Shown here in pieces: positions 52,463 to 60,879 of a stretch of DNA of 64,000 bases. Origin of the DNA: Microbacterium sp. TNHR37B (lineage in GTDB: Bacteria; Actinomycetota; Actinomycetes; Actinomycetales; Microbacteriaceae). Numbering within the stretch: position 1 is the first letter of the stretch; each line of letters begins with the position of its first letter. A program made the position numbers and the translations under genes. The stretch spans positions 124,001 to 188,000 of the forward strand of contig NZ_LQGV01000004.1 of assembly GCF_001620065.1 (NCBI RefSeq), in the 5' to 3' direction. Below the pieces are notes generated by a model. That model worked only from the letters and a program-made list of their open reading frames with translations. It was not told where the DNA came from and did no database searches.

Positions 52463-54235
52463 ATGACCGCCCGGACCTTCGAGATCGGAGAGCGGGACTT
52501 CCTGCTCGACGGCGCCCCGCACCGCGTGATCTCGGGAGCCCTCCACTACTTCCGCGTGCACCCCGATCAGTGGCGCGAGCGCATCCGCTGGGGCCGGATG
52601 ATGGGCCTGAACACGATCGAGACCTACGTCGCCTGGAACGAGCACTCCCCGGAGCCGGGCGTCGCGGGAGCCCCCGCCCGCTTCGACACCGAAGGACGCC
52701 TGGATCTGGCGCGGTTCCTGCGCGAGGTGCAGGACGAGGGCATGCACGCCATCGTCCGCCCGGGCCCGTACATCTGCGCGGAGTTCGACGGCGGCGGACT
52801 GCCGGCCTGGCTCTTCCGCGATCCCGAGGTGGGCATCCGGAGCCTCGAGCCCCGGTTCCTCGCCGCCGTCTCCGACTACCTGCGATCGGTCATGGAGATC
52901 GTCGCTCCGCTTCAGATCGACCGCGGCGGGCCTGTGATCCTGCTGCAGGTCGAGAACGAGTACGGCGCCTACGGCTCCGACCACGACTACCTGCGCGCGC
53001 TCACCGACCTCTTCCGCGACGGCGGCGCCACCGTCCCCCTCACCACCGTCGACCAGCCCGTGCCCGAGATGCTGGCCGCCGGCACCCTCCCCGACCTCCA
53101 CGCCACCGGGTCGTTCGGCTCCCGCGCGACCGAGCGCCTCGCCGCTCTCCGCGCCCAGCAGCCGACGGGTCCCCTCATGTGCAGTGAGTTCTGGTGCGGG
53201 TGGTTCGACCATTGGGGTGCGCACCACCACACGACTGATGCCGCGGACTCCGCCCGCGAGCTGGACGCGCTGCTGGCTGCGGGGGCATCGGTGAACATCT
53301 ACATGCTCCACGGCGGCACGAACTTCGGCCTCACCAACGGCGCCAACGACAAGGGCGTCTATCAGCCCACCGTCACCAGTTACGACTACGACGCCCCGCT
53401 CGACGAGGCGGGCCGGCCCACCGAGAAGTTCTGGGCCTTCCGCGACGTCATCTCCCGCTACGCGCCGGTGCCCGATCTCGTGCGCGAGCCGGTGGGTCCG
53501 CTCCCGGTTCCCGCGCCGGCACCGCTGCGGTACGCGGGCTCGCTCGACGACCTGGTGCCGGAGACCGGTGCCGGGGAGTGGGCCGACCTCCCCACGATGG
53601 ATGCCGCCGGGATCTGGCGCGGCCTCGCGCGCTACCGCGTGAGTCTCGATCGCGGCGACGCCCCCGTGGTCCTGCGCTTCGCCGAGGTGCGCGATCGCGC
53701 GTGGGTGCGCCTCGACGGCCTTCCGGTGGCCACGCTCGCGCGCGAGCTGCACGAGAACGCCGTGACCCTTCCGCGGGGCACGGGCGTGCTCGACATCCTC
53801 GTCGAAGACGAAGGCCGGGTGAACTACGGGGAGCGGATCGGCGAGCCGAAGGGTCTCATCGGTCCCGCGACGATCGAGGGCGTGCCGGTCACCGGCTGGC
53901 GAGTCTCGCGTGTGCCCCTCGAGGATCTCCCCACGGTCGCCGCCCTCCCCGCTGCGGAGATCGGTCTCGGCGCCGGCGTGTGGCGCGCGACGGTCGACCT
54001 CGACGCGCCGGCCGACCTCGCCCTGTCCACCGAGGGTCTCGGAAAGGGGCTCGCGTGGTTCGGCGAGTTCTTCCTCGGCCGCTACTGGCGCAAGGGGCCG
54101 CAGCAGACCCTGTTTGTCCCGGCCCCCGCCACCCGGGCCGGGAGCAACGTCCTCACTATCGTCGAGTTCGAGTCGATGGCGTCCGAGGCCGCCGCCTTCG
54201 TCCCCGATCTCCGCCTCGGTCACACGGAGCACTGA
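52463..54235 (+). CDS. GH35 beta-galactosidase
   Basis: A 590-residue glycoside hydrolase family 35 enzyme. The N-terminal barrel has LLDGAPHRVISGALHYFRVHPDQW, GLNTIETYVAWNEHSPEPG, VRPGPYICAEFDGGGLPAWL, the acid/base glutamate in LLQVENEYGAYGSD and the nucleophile in MCSEFWCGWFDHWG. The C-terminal 200 residues are beta-sandwich domains. There is no signal peptide, so it removes terminal beta-galactose inside the cell. ATG at 52463 follows GGAG. Released galactose feeds GalK, GalT and GalE encoded nearby. Confidence 0.94.
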   Translation: MTARTFEIGERDFLLDGAPHRVISGALHYFRVHPDQWRERIRWGRMMGLNTIETYVAWNEHSPEPGVAGAPARFDTEGRLDLARFLREVQDEGMHAIVRPGPYICAEFDGGGLPAWLFRDPEVGIRSLEPRFLAAVSDYLRSVMEIVAPLQIDRGGPVILLQVENEYGAYGSDHDYLRALTDLFRDGGATVPLTTVDQPVPEMLAAGTLPDLHATGSFGSRATERLAALRAQQPTGPLMCSEFWCGWFDHWGAHHHTTDAADSARELDALLAAGASVNIYMLHGGTNFGLTNGANDKGVYQPTVTSYDYDAPLDEAGRPTEKFWAFRDVISRYAPVPDLVREPVGPLPVPAPAPLRYAGSLDDLVPETGAGEWADLPTMDAAGIWRGLARYRVSLDRGDAPVVLRFAEVRDRAWVRLDGLPVATLARELHENAVTLPRGTGVLDILVEDEGRVNYGERIGEPKGLIGPATIEGVPVTGWRVSRVPLEDLPTVAALPAAEIGLGAGVWRATVDLDAPADLALSTEGLGKGLAWFGEFFLGRYWRKGPQQTLFVPAPATRAGSNVLTIVEFESMASEAAAFVPDLRLGHTEH

Positions 54236-54236
54236 G

Positions 54237-55778
54237 ATGACCCCTCCCGCGTCCCACCCCGCGCCCGGCCGGATCGGCCCGGCTGACAGCTCATTCCCGC
54301 TCGACCGTCGCGTGTTCGGCGGGTTCGTCGAGCACCTCGGCCGGCACATCTACGACGGGATCCACGAGCCCGGGCACCCGTCCGCCGACGCGCGCGGCTT
54401 CCGCGGCGACGTGATCGAGCTCGTCCGGGAGCTCGGCGTGTCCACCATCCGCTACCCGGGAGGGAACTTCGTCTCCGGGTATCGCTGGGAAGACGGCGTC
54501 GGCCCCGTGGCGGAGCGTCCGCGTCGCCTCGATCTGGCCTGGCACTCCACCGAGACGAACGAGGTGGGCCTGCACGAGTTCTCGCACTGGCTGGATCAGG
54601 TGGGATCGGAGCTCATGCTCGCCGTCAACCTCGGCACGCGGGGGACCGCCGAGGCGCTCGACCTGCTCGAGTACGCCAACGGCGCGGTCGACACGGAGTG
54701 GGTGCGCCGCCGCGCCGCCCACGGCCGTGCCGAGCCCTTCGGCGTGACGATGTGGTGCCTCGGCAACGAGATGGATGGCTGGTGGCAGCTCGGGGCCCGC
54801 AGTGCCGCCGAGTACGGGGCGCTGGCGGCGCGGACGGCGCGCGCGATGCGCCGGTTCGATCCCCACCTGCAGCTCGTGGTGTGCGGCTCGTCGGCCCGGT
54901 CGATGCCGACGTTCGGCGAGTGGGAGCGGGAGGTGCTGAGCCACACCTTCGACGACGTCGACTTCATCTCGTGCCACGCCTACTACGAGGAGCGCGACGG
55001 CGATGCCCAGGAGTTCCTGGCCTCCGCGGTGGACATGGACCTCTTCATCCGCCAGGTCGTCGAGATCGCCGATGAGGTGGCGGCTGCCCGTGGCAGCGAC
55101 AAGCGGATCATGATCTCGTTCGACGAGTGGAACGTCTGGTACCAGTCGCGGTGGAACGCGATCGAGGGAACGCAGCCGCTCGGCGAGTGGCCCGTCGCGC
55201 CGCGTCTGCTGGAGGACGTCTACACCGTGCAGGATGCGGTGGTCGTCGGCGACCTCCTCATCACCCTCCTTCAGCACGCCGACCGCGTCGCGTCGGCGTC
55301 GCTGGCGCAGCTGGTGAACGTGATCGGGCCGATCATGACCGAGCCGGGTGGGCCGGCCTGGCGTCAGACGACGTTCTTCCCGTTCTCCCTCACCTCTCGG
55401 CTGGCCGGGGCACGCGTGCTCCCCGTCGCGGTGGAGACGTCGACGTTCCGCAGCTCTCGCTTTGGCGAGGTGCCCACCGTCAACGCCGTCGCGACCGTCG
55501 ACGACGGAGGGCTGTCGCTCTTCCTCGTGAACCGGTCGCTGGAGGAGTCCGCCGAGGTGCGGATCGACGTGGCGGGCCACGGCGCCGGGTTCGACGTCGC
55601 CGAGAGCCACCTCCTGCACGAGGCCGATCGCTACGCCGTCAACACGCTCGACGATCCCGATCGCGTCCGGCCCCGCCCCTTCGACGGCGTGGCGATCGAC
55701 GGCGGCGTGCTCTCGGCGACCCTCCCGCCCGTGTCGTGGGCGGCCGTGCGCCTCACCCCGCGCCCCGTCGGGGGCTGA
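54237..55778 (+). CDS. GH51 alpha-L-arabinofuranosidase
   Basis: A 513-residue GH51 enzyme. RRVFGGFVEHLGRHIYDGI and TIRYPGGNFVSGYRWEDGVGP are typical; the acid/base glutamate is in MWCLGNEMDGWWQ and the nucleophile in MISFDEWNVWYQ. It removes terminal alpha-L-arabinofuranose. It is cytoplasmic (no signal), starts one base after the GH35 stop and is the last gene of the operon. With GH35 this points to arabinogalactan or arabino-galacto-oligosaccharide fragments. Confidence 0.94.
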   Translation: MTPPASHPAPGRIGPADSSFPLDRRVFGGFVEHLGRHIYDGIHEPGHPSADARGFRGDVIELVRELGVSTIRYPGGNFVSGYRWEDGVGPVAERPRRLDLAWHSTETNEVGLHEFSHWLDQVGSELMLAVNLGTRGTAEALDLLEYANGAVDTEWVRRRAAHGRAEPFGVTMWCLGNEMDGWWQLGARSAAEYGALAARTARAMRRFDPHLQLVVCGSSARSMPTFGEWEREVLSHTFDDVDFISCHAYYEERDGDAQEFLASAVDMDLFIRQVVEIADEVAAARGSDKRIMISFDEWNVWYQSRWNAIEGTQPLGEWPVAPRLLEDVYTVQDAVVVGDLLITLLQHADRVASASLAQLVNVIGPIMTEPGGPAWRQTTFFPFSLTSRLAGARVLPVAVETSTFRSSRFGEVPTVNAVATVDDGGLSLFLVNRSLEESAEVRIDVAGHGAGFDVAESHLLHEADRYAVNTLDDPDRVRPRPFDGVAIDGGVLSATLPPVSWAAVRLTPRPVGG

Positions 55779-55802
55779 TCCCAGCCCTCCCGGCCCTCCC
55801 CG

Positions 55803-56285
55803 CCCGGGGCCCCGGCCCGGGGTCCGGGCCCGGGGTCCGGGCCCGGGGTCCGGCCTCTCCCGGTCCAAAAGCAGGCTGAGACTCGGCTTCTGCCGGCTCG
55901 GTGGCCCCGCCACCCCGTTCCGCCTGCTTTTCGCACGGGATCCGCGGCTCGCCCGCGGGTGCGGCCCGCGCGTCCGGTCCGGGGCTCCGGCCACCGGTCC
56001 GGCCCGGTGGTCCGGCCTTTCCCGATCCAAAAGCAGGCTGAGACGGGCCTTCTGCCGTCTTGGTGGCCCCGCCACCCCGTTCCGCCTGCTCTTCGCACGG
56101 GGTTCGCGGCTCATCCGCGGGCGCGGCCCGCACGTCCGGTCCGGGGCCCCGGCCACCGGTCCGGTCCGGTCCGGGGGGCCGGCCACCGGTCCGGCCTCTC
56201 CCGGCCCAAAAGCAGGCTGAGCCGGGTCTTCTGCCGGCTCGGGAGCCTTGCCGCCCCGTTCCGCCTGCTTTTGGCACGGGATCCG
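55803..56285. repeat. Three tandem copies of a palindromic element (family B), plus a short G/C tandem repeat
   Basis: This fills most of the 674-bp gap between the GH51 and lacI genes. AAAAGCAGGC at 55867, 56029 and 56208 pairs with GCCTGCTTTT (second copy GCCTGCTCTT) at 55922, 56084 and 56263, each time about 65 bp in total. The right side CGTTCCGCCTGCTTTT is followed by GCACGGG and GCGGCTC in all three. Copies are 162 and 179 bp apart. In front, 55803-55855 repeats a 14-bp GGTCCGGGCCCGGG unit. I see no gene here. Confidence 0.85.
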
Positions 56286-56423
56286 CGGCTCACCCGATGG
56301 CGTCCCGCCGAACCGGAGACGGACGGCCCGCACGGCGAATCGGCGGAATCCCGCGGCCTGCGATGGGGTCCTCGCCGGCTGACGCGGCGCAAGCATCTGC
56401 GCGAGGTAGAGTGCGGTGACCTC

Positions 56424-56439
56424 GGCGAAGCGGTTCGAC
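56424..56439. promoter_or_regulatory. Candidate operator before the third LacI gene
   Basis: GGCGAAGCGGTTCGAC matches the perfect palindrome at 57527-57542 in 14 of 16 positions. It lies 13 bp before the GTG start of the LacI gene, so it fits autoregulation. Confidence 0.55.
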
Positions 56440-56452
56440 GAGAGAGGGCGAG

Positions 56453-57463
56453 GTGGGCGTGGTCACCATCGGAGATGTGGCGCGTGCCGCCGGTGTGTCC
56501 CGGAGCACGGTGTCCTACGCCCTGTCGGGCAAGCGGACGATCTCGGCCGAGACGCGCGACCGCATCGCGAAGGCCGTGACCGACCTCGGTTTCACCCCCA
56601 ATGCCGGTGCGCGCGCGCTCGCGACGTCGCAGACGATGGTCATCGGCCTCCTCGTGCAGTTCCTCCGCGACGAGTTTCCGCCCGCCATGATGCAGTACGT
56701 GCTGCCGATCTCCGACGCCGCCCGAGAGGCCGGCTACGACATCCTGATGGTCACGGAGGAGGACGGCCCGCGGGCGCTGCAGCGCATCACCGACTCGGAC
56801 ATGGTGGACGGGGTGATCCTGCTCAACGTGGGGCACGAGGATCCGCGTCTGGAGGTGCTGCGCGCCGCGCGTCAGCCCGGTGCGCTGGTCGGCCTGCCAC
56901 GAGACACCGAGGGCCTCGACGTGTTCGACCTCGACTTCGCCGCCTCGGCGCGGATGGTGATCGATCACCTTCACGAGCTCGGCCACCGCGAGGTCATCCT
57001 CGTCTCGCCCCCCGTGCACGTCATCGCGCGCGGCGGTGCGTACGTGTGGCGCTTCCGCGACGCTGCGCTCGAGCGTGCGGGGCACTGGGGTATGGTCCTC
57101 CGCGCCGCTTACGGCGAAGCGCAGCAACCAGCGGTCTCCGACCGGCTTCACGCGATCCTCGACGAGAGCCCCGCTGCCACGGCCGTCGTGATCCACAACG
57201 ACGCGATGATCGCCGCGTTGCCGTCGGTCCTCGCGGCTCGCGGTGTGCAGGTGCCCCGCGACCTTTCGGTGGTCGGCGTGTATTCGGAGGAGTTCGGACG
57301 CCTGTTCTCCCTCCCGTACACGGCGGTCGAGACCTCGCCCGACGCGCTCGGGCGCTCCGCCGTGCAGGCGCTGGTGCGGCGGATGGCGCGTTCGGGGGAG
57401 CCGGTCGCTCCCGCCGTCACGTTCCTGGCCCCGACGCTGACCGATCGCGGCAGCACAGCCTGA
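56453..57463 (+). CDS. LacI family transcriptional regulator
   Basis: A 336-residue LacI protein: TIGDVARAAGVSRSTVSYALSGKRTISAETRDRIAKAVTDLGFTPN is the DNA-binding domain; the sensor domain ends in SVVGVYSEEFGRLFSLPYTAVETSPDALG. Two GTG codons (56453 and 56459) could both start; each has a usable ribosome site. It sits before a large secreted glycosidase gene whose upstream region holds a perfect palindrome, so that gene is its probable target. Confidence 0.92.
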   Translation: MGVVTIGDVARAAGVSRSTVSYALSGKRTISAETRDRIAKAVTDLGFTPNAGARALATSQTMVIGLLVQFLRDEFPPAMMQYVLPISDAAREAGYDILMVTEEDGPRALQRITDSDMVDGVILLNVGHEDPRLEVLRAARQPGALVGLPRDTEGLDVFDLDFAASARMVIDHLHELGHREVILVSPPVHVIARGGAYVWRFRDAALERAGHWGMVLRAAYGEAQQPAVSDRLHAILDESPAATAVVIHNDAMIAALPSVLAARGVQVPRDLSVVGVYSEEFGRLFSLPYTAVETSPDALGRSAVQALVRRMARSGEPVAPAVTFLAPTLTDRGSTA

Positions 57464-57526
57464 CCTTCGTGGCCCGCGACCGGGCGGAGGGGATTGTGCT
57501 CCGGAGATCGTCCGTGCTTGAATGCA

Positions 57527-57542
57527 GTCGAACCGGTTCGAC
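57527..57542. promoter_or_regulatory. Perfect 16-bp palindrome, probable LacI operator of the secreted glycosidase
   Basis: GTCGAACCGGTTCGAC is fully symmetric with the central CG step seen in LacI-family sites. It lies 111 bp before the glycosidase start. A weaker partial match (about 57570-57590, CGATTCGACG) follows. Confidence 0.75.
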
Positions 57543-57653
57543 GATGAACGGCGCCGGCGGAACGATCACGACCTGCGAGCGATTCGACGACGAATGCGGA
57601 ACCGCGCCGAACGACCCCCCGTCGGCAGCGGCTCGATCAATGGAGATGAACAG

Positions 57654-60600
57654 ATGAACACACCCCAGTTCCCGCGGGGATCCTCCCGCACCGACCCGCC
57701 TGTCGAGGGCGGCCGAGGGCCCACTCGCTGGTCCGGACGTCGTCGCGCGGCTGCCGTCCTGACGGCGGGAGCGCTCGTCTGCGCGGGGGGTCTCGCGACC
57801 GCCGCTCCCGCCATCGGAGCCCCGGGAGCGGCGAGCACCCTCGTCGTCGAGGCGGACCAGCCCTTCCGGCCCGTCACGCACATGGCCAGCGGCTCGCTCT
57901 ACGGCATCGCGAGCGCCAACGTGCCCGCGATCGAGAAGATCCTCCCCATCAAGCCCCACACCTTCATGCAGAAGCCCGAAGGCGGAACGCAGCAGCCCAC
58001 CGGCGATGCGTTGTCGGTCGCCGACACCGCCAAGGCCGCCGGTGCGGACGTCGTCATCCGTCTCGTGGACTACCTGCCCGGGTGGCCCTACCGCTACGAC
58101 AAGGCGCAGTGGCTTCCGGCGGTGGAGAAGATGGTCAACGACACGAAGGCAGCGGGCAAGACGAACATCGTCGCCTACGCCATCTGGAACGAGCCCGACA
58201 TCACCTGGCAGGCCGCCAACGGCTCGTTCTTCGATCTGTGGACCGACACGTTCCGGCTGGTGCGCAGTCTCGACCCGGAGATGCCGATCCAGGGTCCGAG
58301 CTACTCCGACAACATCACCAACATGCGAGCGTTCTTCGAGCACGCCAAGGCCACCGACACGATCCCCGACGTGGTCGAATGGCACGAGCTCATCCGGTCG
58401 TCGAAGATCAAGGGCGACGTCGAGAACGTGCGAAAGATCCTGGCTGATCTGGACATCCCCGAGATGCCGATCGACATCGCCGAGTACGCGGCTCCGGCCG
58501 AGGTGGGCCTGTCCGGTCCGCTCGTGGGCTACATCGCCAAGCTGGAGCGTTACGGCATCACCCGGGCGGAGCTTCCGTTCTGGAACCAGTCCGGGGCCCT
58601 GGGTGACCTGCTCACCGGCCGGGATGGCGATCCCAACGGCGCGTACTGGCTGTACACGTGGTACGCCCAGATGAACGGTCAGATGGTCACGACGACCCCG
58701 CCGTCCAACGAGAGCCCGCTGGACGGGGCGGCGTCGGTCAGCGATGCCGGCGACGAGGTGCGTGTGATCGCGGGCGGGAACTCCGGTCCGACCTCGATCA
58801 CGATCAACGGTCTCGACGAGCTCGCCCTCGGCGACGAGGTCAACGTCCAGTTGGACGTCACCGCCTCCTACGGACGCACGGTCAAGACCGACGCGCCGAT
58901 CACGATCTCGAACACGACGTACGAGGTCGGCGACGACGGATCCATCACCGTTCCGGTCGTCATGAACCCCACCTACGGCTACCAGGTCGTCGTGACCCCG
59001 GCGGGCGACCCCGACGACCTCGCCGGCGCCTACTCGCTGACCAACGTCAACTCGGGACTGCAGCTGGCCACCCTCGACGGCGCCACCGCGGCGGGAACCC
59101 CTGTCGTGCAGGCCGGTGCGACCGATGGTCAGATCTGGAACGTCGTGGCGACTGGCCGCGGGCTGTACAAGGTCGTTCACGAGGCGAGCGGTCGGGTGCT
59201 GGCGGTCAAGGATGCCGCAGCCTCCAATGGGACCGCCGCGGTGATCGTCGACGACACCGGTGCCGACGAGCAGCGGTGGCAGCTCGTTCCCGATGGCAAG
59301 GGCAACGTCCGCCTGGCCAACTACGGAACCGGCAAGACCCTCGGCGTGATGAACCTCAGCAAGGACGACGGCGCCGCCGTCATCCAGTGGACCGACGGCT
59401 CACCCACCTCCAACTGCCAGCCCGACGGCGTGCGTCAGCCGGGACGGTTCGGCACGGCGCTCGACTTCTGCCGCACCTCCTCCTACGGCTCCCTCCCCGC
59501 GGGTGTCGTGAGCGGCCTGAACGGCGACTGGTCGATCTCCACGTGGATCAAGCCGGCGGCGCTGACGAACTGGTCCCGGGTGTTCGACTTCGGCACCGGA
59601 CAGAACGTGAACATGTTCCTCACGCTCAACGCCGGTGGCGCCGGGCCCCGCTTCGCCATCACCGCGACGGGAGCCGGCTCCGAGCAGCGGCTGACCTATG
59701 GCGGGCAGAACTTCCCGCTGAACCAGTGGTCGAACGTCGTGATCTCCGTCTCGGGAACGCAGGGGAAGATGTACCTGAACGGCACCGTCGTCGCCACCAA
59801 CGACAACATGACCGTCAAGCCCTCGGCGCTCGGCAACACGAACCGCAACTACCTCGGCAAGTCGCAGTACAGCGATCCGGCCTATGACGGCGCGATCGAC
59901 GACTTCGCGATCTACGACCGTGCTCTGTCGGCGAGCGAGGTCTCCGCGCTGGCGGCCGGGCAGCCCGCCGCGGGAACCGTCGCGCACTACGCCTTCGACG
60001 AGGCCAGCGGTGCCACCCTGGTCGACTCGTCGGGTAAGGGACGCAACGGCACGATCGTGCTCGGATCGGGCGGCTCCACCTCCACGTCCGCCACGGACGC
60101 GCAGACGGCGGACCGGTTCTGGACCCTCACCGAGGCGCGCGACACCGTCAAGCCGACGGTCGAGCGTGTGTCGCCGGCGCACGCCGGTCCGTTCCGTTCG
60201 CTGGATGTCCGTATCGACGCCGCGGACGATCGAGGTCTCGCCAAGATCGTCGCGAACGTCTACAAGGACGGCACTCTCGTCAAGAGCACCCAGTCCGCGG
60301 TCAAGGACGGGGCGAAGACGGCGACGCACACCGCGTCGGTGACGCTTCCCGATGGCGCGTACACGCTGCGGTTCAACGCGCACGACCTCGCCGGCAACGT
60401 GGCCTCCACCGGTTCGTTCGCCTTCACGATCGACGCCACGCGCCCGACGGTGACCGTCAAGCAGGGGGACACCTTCACGGCGGCTACCGGCGAGACCTAC
60501 GACAAGGTCAGCTTCAAGCTGTACGACGCGGGGAAGATCGACAAGGTCGTCCTCAACGGGACGGTGAAGGATCTGACCGACAACGTGTGGTCCGATGTGA

Positions 60601-60704
60601 ACTTCGTCGCCCCGGGTGTGTTCGGTGCCGTCGCGGGCGAGAACACACTGGTGGTCCACGACGTGGCCGGCAACACGCAGACCATCACATTCACCCTCAA
60701 CTGA
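57654..60704 (+). CDS. Secreted multidomain glycosidase (clan GH-A, GH39-like) with ricin-type and LamG domains
   Basis: A 1016-residue exported protein. A long signal region ends about residue 56 (AAAVLTAGALVCAGGLATAAPAIGAPGA). Residues about 60-360 form a clan GH-A barrel with AIWNEPD (acid/base Glu180) and DIAEYAAPAE (candidate nucleophile Glu277). About 455-585 is a ricin-type beta-trefoil (GLQLATLDGATAAGTPVVQ, RVLAVKDAAASNGTAAVI). About 590-765 is a LamG/concanavalin-like domain (WSISTWIKPAAL, WSNVVISV, GAIDDFAIYDRALS). A stray LamG-start motif (VAHYAFDEASGATLVDSSGKGRNG) follows at about 770-800, then two Ig-like modules. It probably attacks plant polysaccharide outside the cell. Confidence 0.82.
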   Translation: MNTPQFPRGSSRTDPPVEGGRGPTRWSGRRRAAAVLTAGALVCAGGLATAAPAIGAPGAASTLVVEADQPFRPVTHMASGSLYGIASANVPAIEKILPIKPHTFMQKPEGGTQQPTGDALSVADTAKAAGADVVIRLVDYLPGWPYRYDKAQWLPAVEKMVNDTKAAGKTNIVAYAIWNEPDITWQAANGSFFDLWTDTFRLVRSLDPEMPIQGPSYSDNITNMRAFFEHAKATDTIPDVVEWHELIRSSKIKGDVENVRKILADLDIPEMPIDIAEYAAPAEVGLSGPLVGYIAKLERYGITRAELPFWNQSGALGDLLTGRDGDPNGAYWLYTWYAQMNGQMVTTTPPSNESPLDGAASVSDAGDEVRVIAGGNSGPTSITINGLDELALGDEVNVQLDVTASYGRTVKTDAPITISNTTYEVGDDGSITVPVVMNPTYGYQVVVTPAGDPDDLAGAYSLTNVNSGLQLATLDGATAAGTPVVQAGATDGQIWNVVATGRGLYKVVHEASGRVLAVKDAAASNGTAAVIVDDTGADEQRWQLVPDGKGNVRLANYGTGKTLGVMNLSKDDGAAVIQWTDGSPTSNCQPDGVRQPGRFGTALDFCRTSSYGSLPAGVVSGLNGDWSISTWIKPAALTNWSRVFDFGTGQNVNMFLTLNAGGAGPRFAITATGAGSEQRLTYGGQNFPLNQWSNVVISVSGTQGKMYLNGTVVATNDNMTVKPSALGNTNRNYLGKSQYSDPAYDGAIDDFAIYDRALSASEVSALAAGQPAAGTVAHYAFDEASGATLVDSSGKGRNGTIVLGSGGSTSTSATDAQTADRFWTLTEARDTVKPTVERVSPAHAGPFRSLDVRIDAADDRGLAKIVANVYKDGTLVKSTQSAVKDGAKTATHTASVTLPDGAYTLRFNAHDLAGNVASTGSFAFTIDATRPTVTVKQGDTFTAATGETYDKVSFKLYDAGKIDKVVLNGTVKDLTDNVWSDVNFVAPGVFGAVAGENTLVVHDVAGNTQTITFTLN

Positions 60705-60708
60705 GCCC

Positions 60709-60743
60709 GGCGGGCGTCCCTCTCCCGGGACGGGACGCCCGCC
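60709..60743 (+). terminator. Stem-loop after the secreted glycosidase gene
   Basis: GGCGGGCGTCCC and GGGACGCCCGCC form a perfect 12-bp stem with an eleven-base loop, four bases after the stop codon. Confidence 0.65.
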
Positions 60744-60756
60744 CGGCCTCGGGCCG

Positions 60757-60820
60757 AAAGCAGGCTTAACCGGGGTGTTGGCCGGTTTCGGGATCGATGC
60801 GGCTCGTTCCGCCTGCTTTT
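60757..60820. repeat. Fourth copy of palindromic element family B
   Basis: AAAGCAGGC (60757-60765) and GCCTGCTTTT (60811-60820) bracket 45 bases. The right end CGTTCCGCCTGCTTTTGGCA plus CGGGA is identical to copy C at 56256-56281, 4.5 kb away. It lies between the convergent glycosidase and pgm genes. Confidence 0.8.
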
Positions 60821-60879
60821 GGCACGGGACCGCGCCCGCACGCCGCGGGGCGCCCGGCGGGGCGGGGCAGACGCGGGGG

